From JASHVB01 sp963762885 (lineage in GTDB: Bacteria; Pseudomonadota; Alphaproteobacteria; Acetobacterales; Acetobacteraceae), in assembly GCA_963762885.1 (NCBI GenBank), contig CAVXNH010000050.1, positions 1 to 64,000 on the forward strand: DNA of 64,000 nucleotides, read 5' to 3'. The position numbers and the translations under genes are program-made. Every line of letters starts with the position of its first letter. Within the stretch, counting starts at the first letter, position 1. Shown here piece by piece: positions 27,031 through 35,540 of the stretch. The notes beneath the pieces are model-generated. The model was not told the DNA's origin. It saw nothing but the letters and a program-made list of their open reading frames with translations, and searched no databases.

Positions 27031-27268
27031 CGGTGGTTTCCCTTGGCGTCTCCGGTTTGATTGTCAATCCCTCGCTCAAGCGAGGGGACAGTTCGCTGCG
27101 CGCGAGCCTGTTTGCGCATGATCTGGTGTTTGGACTTCTGACGGATCGCACGTCCGATTCCGTCATTGCGAAATATCCATCGGCTGGCGGCGGTCGAATT
27201 GCCCTGAATGAAAAAACTTCTCCATCCGCTGTTTCGGAACAAGCGCTATCTTGTTTCTTGCGAGTTGA

Positions 27269-27393
27269 CCACCGGCCGGCGTGGCCGACCCGCCCTGGAT
27301 GAAACCGCTGTCCCCCGTGTCATGGCCGGCGCCGGCCATGACACGGGGGACAGCAGTTTCATCCAGGGTGGGTTGGCCGCCACCCGCCGGTGG
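27269..27393. repeat. 125-bp near-perfect palindrome
   Basis: The left arm starts CCACCGGCCGGCGTGGCC and the right arm ends GGCCGCCACCCGCCGGTGG. The inner stem GCTGTCCCCCGTGTCATGGC pairs with GCCATGACACGGGGGACAGC around a central GCCGGC-like core. Both arms also carry CCTGGATGAAAC/GTTTCATCCAGG. It belongs to the GTCATGGCC family with longer flanks. Confidence 0.85.
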
Positions 27394-27487
27394 CCAACGC
27401 GCAATGACACCGGGACGCCGGGCAGGGAGGGGAATCCTTAGGCGACGCCCAACAACAGACGCATCATTTGCCGCCCGGACTACGCGT

Positions 27488-27597
27488 CCCCGTCATGGCC
27501 GGCCCTTGGCCCCGGGCGCTTGTGCCGGCAATCCACGCGTTTGTTTGCATCAGCATTGCAAGGCGTGGATGGCCGGCACAAGGCCGGCCATGACGGG
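27488..27597. repeat. GTCATGGCCGG-family hairpin
   Basis: Left arm CCCCGTCATGGCCGGC, right arm GGCACAAGGCCGGCCATGAC, with the typical internal words ATCCACGC and GCGTGGATGGCCGG. The layout is the same as the copy at 8737-8825. It is the second of three hairpins in the gene-free 27031-28077 interval. Confidence 0.85.
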
Positions 27598-27688
27598 AGA
27601 ACGGATCAGCGTGCCTCCAGCGACTCGTCCATTGTTGGGCGTCGCCCTAGTCCGGGAACAAGTCCTCCAAGTGATCGCGCTGCAAATT

Positions 27689-27751
27689 CCGTGTCATGGC
27701 TGGCCGCAGCCTGTCCTCGGGCACTTGACCCGGTGGCCGGCCATGACACGG
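27689..27751. repeat. GTCATGGC-family hairpin, short form
   Basis: CCGTGTCATGGCTGGCC pairs with GGCCGGCCATGACACGG at the other end, with a loop of about 30 bases. It is the third hairpin in the gene-free stretch between the broken MFS gene and the Gly-rich protein gene. The stretches 27031-27268 and 27752-27988 contain no gene I can support. Confidence 0.75.
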
Positions 27752-27988
27752 GACATGCCAGTGCGACTGATTGAAGCACATATTTCCCCGCAGATGCTTT
27801 AGGTCGCAACACCAGCCTGACGCCGGTCGAGCGGCGTCCCCATGTTCCGGCCGATTTATCTGAATTCTGATGCCCCGCAATCCAAAATGCATAAATTTAG
27901 AGAATCAGCCCGGATTATTCATCACATGAAACCGGACTGAAACCGGTCATGCGGCAAACATCCGCCACCCGATAACTTCTCCGCCCTT

Positions 27989-28030
27989 GCGGGGTGCGTC
28001 GCCTCACAGCGACGCACCCCGTCCTTTTTT
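27989..28030 (+). terminator. Strong rho-independent terminator with no gene upstream
   Basis: A 12-bp GC-rich stem, GGGGTGCGTCGC paired with GCGACGCACCCC, has a 6-base loop and is followed by GTCCTTTTTT. The T-run fixes the orientation to the plus strand. The nearest plus-strand gene ends at 25465, more than 2.5 kb away, so it may end a small RNA. The AT-rich stretch 27850-27935 could hold its promoter. In the minus direction the hairpin lies 48 bases after the Gly-rich gene but lacks a T-run. Confidence 0.75.
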
Positions 28031-28077
28031 CCGTTGAGGCTGTGCCGGGCCTCACTCGGCCCGCTTCGCCATCCCCG

Positions 28078-28581
28078 TCATCGACTGCTGCCCGACCCCG
28101 CGGCACCGCTGCCTCCCACTGCTCCGGCAGTGCCGGTGGAGCCGGCCGTCGAGCCGCTCGGCAGCGACCCCGCTGACGTCCCGAGCGAATTGGTCGGCGG
28201 CGAAGATGGGCTGTTATTCGAGCCTACCGTGGTGTTGTAGCTTGACGAACCGGTCGTGCTGTTCGTGCTGCTGCCGTTATAGCTGTTGGTGCCCAGGCCG
28301 GCGCCGCCGCTCGTGCCGGTCGCATCGGTGCTGGCCATCCCGGTGCCGGTGGTGCCGACCGTCCCGGTCGATCCGGTGCCCATGACGCCGTTGGCCGTGC
28401 CGCTGCTGCCAGCACCGCCCACACCGGCGGCCCCGCCGGAGGCGCCGCCCGCGCCCGCACCGCCCGCGCCGCCCGCACCGCCCGCGCCGCCGCCACCACC
28501 GCCACCCGCCGCCATCGCACCAACCATCGGGGCAGCGACCAGTGCCGCCGCCAACGCTATCGCCTTCGTCCTGTTCAGCAT
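28078..28581 (-). CDS. Exported Gly/Ser/Thr-rich low-complexity protein
   Basis: A 167-residue protein with a signal peptide (NRTKAIALAAALVAAPMVGA, cut after AMA) followed by a Gly run (AAGGGGGGGAGGAGGAGG), then Gly/Ala/Ser/Thr-rich sequence with Asn/Tyr patches (TNSYNGSSTNSTTGSSSYNT) and no Cys. The ATG at 28581 has AAGGAA 8 bases upstream. Such proteins are common surface or periplasmic products of unknown role in this group. It lies downstream of treY in the same direction but is probably a separate unit. Confidence 0.72.
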   Translation of the reverse strand: MLNRTKAIALAAALVAAPMVGAMAAGGGGGGGAGGAGGAGGAGAGGASGGAAGVGGAGSSGTANGVMGTGSTGTVGTTGTGMASTDATGTSGGAGLGTNSYNGSSTNSTTGSSSYNTTVGSNNSPSSPPTNSLGTSAGSLPSGSTAGSTGTAGAVGGSGAAGSGSSR

Positions 28582-28661
28582 GAATTGTTCCTTCCGCTTC
28601 GCCGCGCGGTCAGACGCGCGGCTCGACTGGAACGCGCTGGACGACATCCGGCGCTGACGCA

Positions 28662-31283
28662 TCACGAGGATTCAACCGTGCAGTGCAGCGAAACGGGACA
28701 ATCCCGCAGCAAGGTTCCGACCGGAAGTCCCGCCGCGGACTGCACGCCTGCGCCACCGCCAAGCGCATCGTGCAGGCGGCGACCTGCCAACTCTGAAGGG
28801 CAGTGCAGAACCGTATCCCGCCACCGATCGGCCGGAATGGCGATAGCGTCGCGGCCGGCGAGCAAGGCATATGGCAGGCGCGGCACCACGGTCAGGCTGA
28901 CGGTATCGCCAAGCACGCGCATGAAACCCACCACATGGCGCGCCATGGCGCCGCTGGCCTCCAGCGGCCGGTAGTCGCCGCGTGCGAACAACTCCGGTGC
29001 GACCCGCCGCAACGCCAGGGTGCGAGCAATCACCGCCTGCTTCACCCGACCGTCGCGCCAGGTGGCTGCCAGCGCACCAGGCGGACCCGAACCGCGCAGC
29101 ATCTCGGACCGCGCAGCGAAGTCCACCGGTCGGCGATTATCCGGGTCCACCAGGCTGAAATCCCAGAGCTCCGTGCCCTGGAAGAAGTCCGGCACCCCCG
29201 GCACCGCCAGCTTCAACAGCGTCTGCGCCAGCCCGTTCACTGCGCCCGCCGGAGCGATCCGCTGCACGAACCGCGCCGCCTCCCACGCGAATGCGCTGCC
29301 AGGCGACAGCAGCGAGAACAGGAAGGCGCGAGCTGCCGCTTCATAGAGTTCGTTCGGCCCGGTCCAATCGCCTTGCAACTTTGCCTCGCGGATGGCCTTC
29401 TGCTGCCACCCGGCCAAGCGCTCCGCGAAAGCCTTGCACCCACCTGCATCGTCGGCCGCCAGGGTCATCGGCCAGGCGCCAACGATCATCTGATAGAGCT
29501 GCGCCTCGTCGCCGGGCGAGGGACCCTCCGGCCGGCGATACGCGGCATTGGCTGACATCCAGCTCTGCACCGCCGTTTGCCATGCATCGGGAATCTCCGA
29601 CAGCACCGCCAGCCGCGCGCGCAGGTCTTCGCCGCGCTTGTGGTCGTGCGTCGCGGTGGCCAGCAGCGCGTCCGGGAAATTTTCCCCCCGCGCGACGTTC
29701 GCCGCATCGAATTCGGCCGCTTCGGTGCCGAGCAATCTGGCGTTGAAGCCGACGTCGTTGCGCGAGAGCAGCCGGCCGTAGCGGTAGAAGGCGGTGTCCT
29801 CGACCGCCTTGGCGGCGACCGGCGCGCTGAGTTGCTCGAAACGCCTCGTCGCAGCCTTGCGCAGCGAGCCGCCCGGTTTGTGGGCGTCCTCGCCGCCCAG
29901 CCAGCGGTCGATCCGGTCCAGCACGGGATGCAGCGAAATCGGCGCCTCCGCCTTGGCTGCCTCCAGCGCGTGGGCGAAGGCCGCCTGGTCGCCGGGCGAG
30001 CGTGGGACGCCGGCATTGTATGTGCGGTACACCGGAAAATGCGCCAGCAGCGCGAGCAACGCGCGGCGGATCGCCGGCTGGGTCGTGTCGCGCGCCAACG
30101 GGTCCAGCCGGGCGAGGCGATGCAGCGTGGTCGCGGTCGCCTCGAGCTGAGCATCGAACCCACGCTCCAGGATCTGCCGCCGCGCCAGAGCCTCTTCGGT
30201 CGAAAAATCCGCGGGGCGGCCACTGACCGCGGACCAGAAGAAGGCCAGAGCCCGCTCGGCCTCCCGGTCATGCTGCAAGGCACTGACCTGGTCCATGAAG
30301 TCGTAACCGCTGGTGCCGTCCACACCCCAGTCGGCCGGCATCGTCTCGCCGGCGCCAAGGATCTTCTCCACAACAATGTACGGTGGCGCGGCGCGAAGGC
30401 CGGGAGGCCGTTCGGCGGTCAGCGCCTCCAGCCGGGCACGGAGCTTCCGGCAATAGCCCGGCGGATCGGTCAACCCGTCGACATGATCGACGCGCATGCC
30501 GTCGATCAGTCCCTCGGCATACAGCCGGAACAGCGTCGCATGGGTCGCCTCGAACACCGCCTCGCGTTCGATGCGCAGCCCGGCGAGGCCGTTGATGTCG
30601 AAGAACCGGCGCCAGTTGATTTCGTCGCCCGCGGTGCCCCACCAGGCGAGCCGGTAGTTCTGCCGCTCCAGCAAGCGATGCAGCCGGGCGCGGCCGTCCT
30701 CCGTCGCCGGGTCGTAGGCTGCCGGACCCAGCGCGGCGATCTCGGCGTGGTCGCGCGGAGCAATCGGATAGATGTCGTCGAAGTAGCGAATGACCGGCTC
30801 GCCCGTGGCATCCCGCGCGAGGCGCAGGTCTCCCGCCAGAAGCGCCTCGCCGTAGGGTCGCCCCAGGAACGGCGCCAGCACCTTGTTGCGCAGGCCGGGA
30901 TCGATCGGATGCCAGTCGATATCGAAAAACCCGGCATAGCGGCTGGCCGGACCAAGGCGCAGCACATCCAGCCACCACGCATTGTCGCTGCCGCCGACCG
31001 CCATGTGGTTGGGCACGATATCCACGATGATGCCCAGCCGCGCCGCCCGCAGCGTCGCGACCAGGGCCCGCAACCCGTCCTCCCCGCCGAGTTCGGGATT
31101 GACCCGGGTCGGATCGACCACGTCGTAGCCGTGCATCGAACCCGCCCGCGCGGTCAGGATCGGCGATGCGTACAGATGGCTAACGCCGAGATCGGCGAGA
31201 TACGGAACCTGGCACGCAGCGTCCGCAAAGGTGAAGCCCGCATGGAGCTGCAAGCGCATGGTTGCGCGAATAGTCCCTGCCAT
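28662..31283 (-). CDS. treY: Maltooligosyl trehalose synthase
   Basis: An 873-residue GH13 enzyme that isomerises the reducing-end alpha-1,4 bond of a malto-oligosaccharide to alpha,alpha-1,1, making maltooligosyl trehalose. Family marks are LGVSHLYASPILTARAGSMH, GYDVVDPTRVNPELGG, DIVPNHMA, the nucleophile region GMRVDHVDGLTDP, VEKILGAGE and ATHDHKRGEDLRARL. The start may be ATG 31283 or 31259 (MRLQLHAGFTF, the usual N-terminus). It is last in the seven-gene glucan/trehalose operon and is separated from malQ by a 310-bp repeat block. Confidence 0.95.
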   Translation of the reverse strand: MAGTIRATMRLQLHAGFTFADAACQVPYLADLGVSHLYASPILTARAGSMHGYDVVDPTRVNPELGGEDGLRALVATLRAARLGIIVDIVPNHMAVGGSDNAWWLDVLRLGPASRYAGFFDIDWHPIDPGLRNKVLAPFLGRPYGEALLAGDLRLARDATGEPVIRYFDDIYPIAPRDHAEIAALGPAAYDPATEDGRARLHRLLERQNYRLAWWGTAGDEINWRRFFDINGLAGLRIEREAVFEATHATLFRLYAEGLIDGMRVDHVDGLTDPPGYCRKLRARLEALTAERPPGLRAAPPYIVVEKILGAGETMPADWGVDGTSGYDFMDQVSALQHDREAERALAFFWSAVSGRPADFSTEEALARRQILERGFDAQLEATATTLHRLARLDPLARDTTQPAIRRALLALLAHFPVYRTYNAGVPRSPGDQAAFAHALEAAKAEAPISLHPVLDRIDRWLGGEDAHKPGGSLRKAATRRFEQLSAPVAAKAVEDTAFYRYGRLLSRNDVGFNARLLGTEAAEFDAANVARGENFPDALLATATHDHKRGEDLRARLAVLSEIPDAWQTAVQSWMSANAAYRRPEGPSPGDEAQLYQMIVGAWPMTLAADDAGGCKAFAERLAGWQQKAIREAKLQGDWTGPNELYEAAARAFLFSLLSPGSAFAWEAARFVQRIAPAGAVNGLAQTLLKLAVPGVPDFFQGTELWDFSLVDPDNRRPVDFAARSEMLRGSGPPGALAATWRDGRVKQAVIARTLALRRVAPELFARGDYRPLEASGAMARHVVGFMRVLGDTVSLTVVPRLPYALLAGRDAIAIPADRWRDTVLHCPSELAGRRLHDALGGGAGVQSAAGLPVGTLLRDCPVSLHCTVESS

Positions 31284-31476
31284 GAAAACTCCCGCACTTA
31301 CCCCGTGAAGACTCCCGCAGTTACCCCGTCATTCCGACAGTCGGCCCGTCATGCCGACGGTCGCCCCGTCATGCCGACGGTCGCCCCGTCATGCCGACGA
31401 AGGTCGGCATCCACGACTTGTCTTCGTGGGCGCGGCAAAGTCGTGGATGCCGACCTTCGTCGGCATGACGGGGGGT
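31284..31476. repeat. Tandem 20-bp units and GTCGGCATGACG hairpin
   Basis: Near-identical 20-bp units (CCCCGTCATGCCGACGGTCG) repeat three times from 31344, after a diverged unit at 31325. They end in a hairpin, GTCATGCCGACGAAGGTCGG ... CCGACCTTCGTCGGCATGAC, with further pairing of ATCCACGACTT and AAGTCGTGGAT, to about 31473. A different repeat (ACTCCCGCAGTTACCCCGT, two copies) precedes it. The rest of the 31477-31593 gap is featureless. Confidence 0.85.
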
Positions 31477-31593
31477 ACCATTGCCACTACACGTTTGCCG
31501 TTTTCATCCACGGTGGCGCGTCGATCCGGCCGATGTGGGGCGTCTCTCGCGCGGACCGCGAGCCGCTGGCTGTACCCTCCTTCGCGGACGCAT

Positions 31594-33672
31594 TCACTTC
31601 CGCGGCCGCTCCGCAGCCACCGCGGTAATCCGTGCCGCCGCGTCCTCTCCCCGCAGCAGAACTTCGGCCTTATCCGGCATCCGCCGTCGCCAATTCGGAT
31701 GCTCGTCCACCGTTCCGGGCAAATTCGGTTGCTCCTCCTGTCCGAGCAAATCCTCGATCGGCAGCATGCACAGAGGCGAGCGCGTGCGGGCGATGAACCT
31801 CAGCGCAGCATTCACCACAGGCTGCGTTGCGTCGGGCGGCGGTGCCTCGCCGTCCACCAGGCGCTCGGCCAGGAATCGCTGCCACAATGCGACCCGGTCA
31901 CCCTCGCGTTCGCGCGACGCATCCTCCGCGGTGACCCCCGCCCCGAGCCGGCCGCACTCCGCCCGTTTGACGATGTCGGTGCCATGCCACCAGCCGGCGA
32001 CCGTGGGCAGGTCGTGCGTCGTGGTCATTGCCAGCGCCGCCGCATCCCAGGCCTCAGGCGATGTGAAGTTGTTTCCCCCGTCGCGTTCGAACCAAAGCAC
32101 CCGCATGCCGTGCACACCGCTCTGGTTCAGCGTCTCGCGGAACCCGGCCGGCACGGTCCCAAGGTCTTCGCCCACCACGACAGCGTTGTGCCGGGCGGAT
32201 TCCAGGGCCAGCAGCCGCAGTAGGTCGGTGAGTGGATAAGCCAGGTAGGCGCCGTCCGCCGGATCGGCTCCTTCCGGCACCAGCCATAGCCGGGACAGAC
32301 CCATGGCATGGTCGATGCGCAAGCCGCCGGTATGGCGCAGCACCGCGCGCAGCGTGGCGATGAAAGGCGCGAAGCCGCTGTCCTCCAGGGCGCGGGGAGA
32401 AAACCCCGTCAACCCCCACTCCTGGCCGCGTGGATTGAACATGTCCGGAGGCGCGCCAATGGCCACGCCCGGCAGGATGTCGCGCTGACGGCTCCAGGCG
32501 TGGCTGCCGGTCGGGTCCATGCCGACCGCCAGATCGCCGATCAGGCCGATGCGCATGCCGGCCTCGCGTGCCCGATCCTGGGCTGCCGCCAACGAGCGGC
32601 CTGCAACCCATTGCAGGAATTCGTGGAACTGCACCTCGTCGTGGTGCGAAGCGGCAAAGGCAGTAACCGAGGCACTGTCGGGATCACGCAAATCCAGGCT
32701 CCAGCGCCGCCAGTCATGTTCCGGCGCGCGGTCGGCGTGCAGCGCTTCGAATGTCGCGTGCTGGCGCAGCAGACTGCCGCCGTCGGCGCGGAAACTGGCG
32801 AAGTCCGCTCCGAGCGGACCTTCCGAATCCGGGCTGCGGAGGAACCGGTCGAACAGGGCCCGCAGCAGATCGAGCTTGGCGGCGGCGGCGGCGGGCCAGT
32901 CGATCAGTGGTAGTCCTTCGAGGCGCTCGAAGGCCTCGCCCAACCCGCTGGCCTGCATCACAAGTCCCATATGCTCTGCGCCGAACAGCAGTTCCGGGGC
33001 GGCTTGCAGCGGATTGAGGAACAGCCGGCTGGACGGCGAATAGGGTGCGAACCGCCGCGGATCGCTAGTGAACAGCGCATGCATCGGGCTGAGGCAGAGC
33101 GCGTCGGCGCCCTGCGCCGCTGCCGCTGCGGCGAGTTCGGCGATGCCCGCGGCATCGCCGATTCCGCCGTCACCCGAGGAGCGCAGGGCATAAACCTGCG
33201 CCGCAATGCCCCAGAGCCGTGCGTCCGGCACCATGTCGTCTATGGTACGGCACTGCGGCGGCGCCACCGCGAGAACGACTTCGCGCTCGCCGACCTCCAG
33301 CCGGTGGTAGCCGATCTCCGCTACTGCCGGGATTCGCAGCCGGCCGCGTGCCGGCATCAGCGTGAGGTCGCGGGACTCGCCGTTCTCCAGGCTCAGCTTG
33401 GCCGGGAGTGGATCGGCAGCGCCCAGATCGAGCCGGGTCGGCCGTCCAGCGGTCGCGGTCGCCATCGGCGGCAGATCGGTGAGGGTAGACCGTTTGGCCA
33501 GCGCCCGCCGGCTGGCGGCGAGGTCGCCACGCGTATCGGCCGGTAGATCGAGCGCCGCCAGGATCCTGCGCAACGCGTCGGGCGCGACATCGCGCGAGCG
33601 GCCGGCATAATCCTGCCACTCGACAGCGATGCCTGCCCGTCGGGCGAGGTCCTTCAATGCCTCGTCATTCAT
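31594..33672 (-). CDS. malQ: 4-alpha-glucanotransferase (amylomaltase)
   Basis: A 692-residue GH77 enzyme that transfers alpha-1,4-glucan segments between malto-oligosaccharides, recycling short chains. Conserved parts are RFAPYSPSSRLFLNP, the nucleophile region LRIDHAMGLSRLW, the acid/base region VVGEDLGTVPAGFRE and TTTHDLPTVAGWW. The N-terminal 150 residues form the extra domain of the long bacterial type. The ATG at 33672 overlaps the treZ TGA (ATGA). Confidence 0.95.
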   Translation of the reverse strand: MNDEALKDLARRAGIAVEWQDYAGRSRDVAPDALRRILAALDLPADTRGDLAASRRALAKRSTLTDLPPMATATAGRPTRLDLGAADPLPAKLSLENGESRDLTLMPARGRLRIPAVAEIGYHRLEVGEREVVLAVAPPQCRTIDDMVPDARLWGIAAQVYALRSSGDGGIGDAAGIAELAAAAAAQGADALCLSPMHALFTSDPRRFAPYSPSSRLFLNPLQAAPELLFGAEHMGLVMQASGLGEAFERLEGLPLIDWPAAAAAKLDLLRALFDRFLRSPDSEGPLGADFASFRADGGSLLRQHATFEALHADRAPEHDWRRWSLDLRDPDSASVTAFAASHHDEVQFHEFLQWVAGRSLAAAQDRAREAGMRIGLIGDLAVGMDPTGSHAWSRQRDILPGVAIGAPPDMFNPRGQEWGLTGFSPRALEDSGFAPFIATLRAVLRHTGGLRIDHAMGLSRLWLVPEGADPADGAYLAYPLTDLLRLLALESARHNAVVVGEDLGTVPAGFRETLNQSGVHGMRVLWFERDGGNNFTSPEAWDAAALAMTTTHDLPTVAGWWHGTDIVKRAECGRLGAGVTAEDASREREGDRVALWQRFLAERLVDGEAPPPDATQPVVNAALRFIARTRSPLCMLPIEDLLGQEEQPNLPGTVDEHPNWRRRMPDKAEVLLRGEDAAARITAVAAERPRK

Positions 33673-35540
33673 GCGGTGGAACCCAGGAAGGCCGCGGTGC
33701 AATGAGCCGGCAGAATGCCGGCCGGCAGCGTGGCGTTGGAGAACAACAGGCGCCCGGCCGGTGGCTCGAACGCCACCGGTGCAGCATCAAGATTGGTGGC
33801 AATGATCAAACGTGCGCGGTCCCCAAGTACCCACTCAGCGACTGCCGCCTTCGGCCCGATCGCCCGAGCCCCGATCGCGCGCGCCCCGTCCAGCAATGGC
33901 GCGATCTCCCGCAGCCGTAACGCGATCAACGTCCGATACAGCTCGAACCGCGCAACTCCGTGTTCCGGATCGGGCAGCGGCACGGAAGCCTGGAACGTGG
34001 CGGGCGCATTCGGGTCGGGAATACGCTCCCGCTTCGCCGGGTCAGCGAAATCGGCGAACCGGGCAAACTCGTTGCGGCGCCCTTCGCGCACGGCCTCCGC
34101 CAACTCCGGCCCGTGGTCGGTGAAGAACAGGAATGGCGACCGGCTGGCCGTCTCCTCCCCCATGAACAGCAGCGGGATTTGCGGCGACAGCAACACCAGC
34201 GCGATGGCCGCTTCCAAAGCCGCCGGCTCGGTCAGCACCGTGAGCCGCTCGCCTAGCGCGCGGTTGCCGATCTGGTCGTGGTTTTGCAGGAACAACACGT
34301 GCCCGGTCGGCGGCAGGTTCGCGCTGGGGCTGCCGCGCGGTCCATCGAGATATTCGGAATGCTCGCCCTGGTACACCCATCCCTCGGCCAGGCACCGGGC
34401 GAGTTTGTCGGCCGGTCGGTCGGCGTAGTCGGCGTAGTAGCCGCTATCCTCGCCAGTCAGCAGCACGTGCAGCACGTTGTGGCCGTCGTCGTTCCACTGC
34501 GCGTCCACGTCGCGTTCCAAATGCGAGGCGTCGTTGTGGTGCTCCAGCACGAGGTGGACATGGCGCCCCGGTTCGATCGTGGCGCGCACGCAGGCCGCCA
34601 TCTCGTCCACCCAACTCTGGTCCTCGATCGCGTGAACGGCGTCGAAGCGCAACCCGTCGAAGCGATACTCCATCAGCCACATCAGCACGTTCTGCGTGAA
34701 GAACGCGCGTACCTCCGGACGCCGGAAATCGATCGCCGGCCCCCACGGCGTCTGGTGATCCTCACGGAAGCATTGCGGCGCATAGGCGTGCAGGTAGTTT
34801 CCGTCGGGACCGAAATGATTATACACCACGTCGAGGAACATCATCAGCCCGTTGTCATGCGCGGCATCCACCAGCGCCTTCAAATCGTCCGGTGTGCCGT
34901 AGGCACTGTCCGGCGCATAGGGCAGCACGCCGTCGTAGCCCCAGTTATGGCGGCCAGGAAAATCATTGACCGGCATGAGTTCGACTGCGGTAATGCCAAG
35001 CGCGCGCAGCCGGGACAGTTCGCGCGCAACCCCCGCGAAGCCGCCAAGCACGCCGGCATGAAGTTCGTAGAGCACAGCCTCGCGCCAGGGGCGGCCGCGC
35101 CAACCGGTGTTGCGCCATTTATAGGCGCTCGGGTCGATCACCGCGGAAGGCCCGTGCACGTCGTCCGGCTGGAAGCGTGAGGCCGGATCGGGCACCAGCA
35201 TGCCGTCCGCCAGGCGATAGCGGTACCGCGTGCCCGCTGGGCAGCGGGCCACCGCTTCGAACCACCCATCTGCCGAACGCTGCATCGGCAGCAGGTCGCC
35301 TTGCTCGAACGCGAGCGAGACGGATTCCTGCGCTGGCGCCCAAAGTCGAAATCGTGCCCGTCCGTCCTTTAACAACGCGGCGCCGAAAACCTCTCCCGCT
35401 ACGCGGGAGAGGTCGCCGCGTAGCGGCGGGTGAGGGTGATCGGGTCGGCACGTACCCCGTGCTCCTGCTCTCCCGCGCCCCGTCCACTCACAACCCCGCC
35501 TCCGTCTGCGCGTGCACCAACACGACGCTGTGAGCACCAA
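33669..35540 (-). CDS. treZ: Malto-oligosyltrehalose trehalohydrolase, start disturbed by a repeat
   Basis: A GH13 enzyme that releases free trehalose from maltooligosyl trehalose. Marks are FRLWAPAQESVSLAF (CBM48-like N-domain), LYELHAGVLGGFAGV, VYNHFGPDGNYLHAYAP, the nucleophile GLRFDAVHAIEDQSW, VLEHHND and FLQNHDQIGNRALGERL. The true N-terminus should be close to FGAALLKDGRARF. Upstream of this the frame is encoded by a hairpin repeat (35386-35485), and the only far start is TTG 35540 inside glgX. TTG 35375 is another candidate. Confidence 0.9.
   Translation of the reverse strand: MVLTASCWCTRRRRRGCEWTGRGRAGARGTCRPDHPHPPLRGDLSRVAGEVFGAALLKDGRARFRLWAPAQESVSLAFEQGDLLPMQRSADGWFEAVARCPAGTRYRYRLADGMLVPDPASRFQPDDVHGPSAVIDPSAYKWRNTGWRGRPWREAVLYELHAGVLGGFAGVARELSRLRALGITAVELMPVNDFPGRHNWGYDGVLPYAPDSAYGTPDDLKALVDAAHDNGLMMFLDVVYNHFGPDGNYLHAYAPQCFREDHQTPWGPAIDFRRPEVRAFFTQNVLMWLMEYRFDGLRFDAVHAIEDQSWVDEMAACVRATIEPGRHVHLVLEHHNDASHLERDVDAQWNDDGHNVLHVLLTGEDSGYYADYADRPADKLARCLAEGWVYQGEHSEYLDGPRGSPSANLPPTGHVLFLQNHDQIGNRALGERLTVLTEPAALEAAIALVLLSPQIPLLFMGEETASRSPFLFFTDHGPELAEAVREGRRNEFARFADFADPAKRERIPDPNAPATFQASVPLPDPEHGVARFELYRTLIALRLREIAPLLDGARAIGARAIGPKAAVAEWVLGDRARLIIATNLDAAPVAFEPPAGRLLFSNATLPAGILPAHCTAAFLGSTA
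35386..35485. repeat. CCTCTCCCGC hairpin repeat at the 5' end of treZ
   Basis: CCTCTCCCGCTACGCGGGAGAGG is a clean hairpin at about 35390-35412. It is followed by GCCGCGTAGCGGCGGGTGAGGG and ends in CTCTCCCGCGCC. It fills the whole space between the treZ coding start and the glgX stop at 35488. It matches the repeats at 23607 and beside the IS element. In the treZ direction it provides GGGAGAGG-type sequence that may act as ribosome binding site. Confidence 0.8.

Noticed and set aside
28024..28581. Terminator at 27989-28030 belonging to the Gly-rich gene
   Set aside because: In that direction the hairpin is followed by GCAAGGGCGG without a T-run. The T-run is on the plus strand, so it terminates plus-strand transcription.
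31325..31400. CRISPR-like tandem units before malQ
   Set aside because: Units are directly adjacent with no spacers between them and merge into a hairpin, so this is an interspersed repeat.
29577..31628. A 683-codon open frame on the plus strand opposite treY
   Set aside because: Codons are Arg/Gln/Ala/Gly-rich without any family feature, and the minus strand encodes a clear TreY over the same bases. It is the usual antisense open frame of GC-rich DNA.
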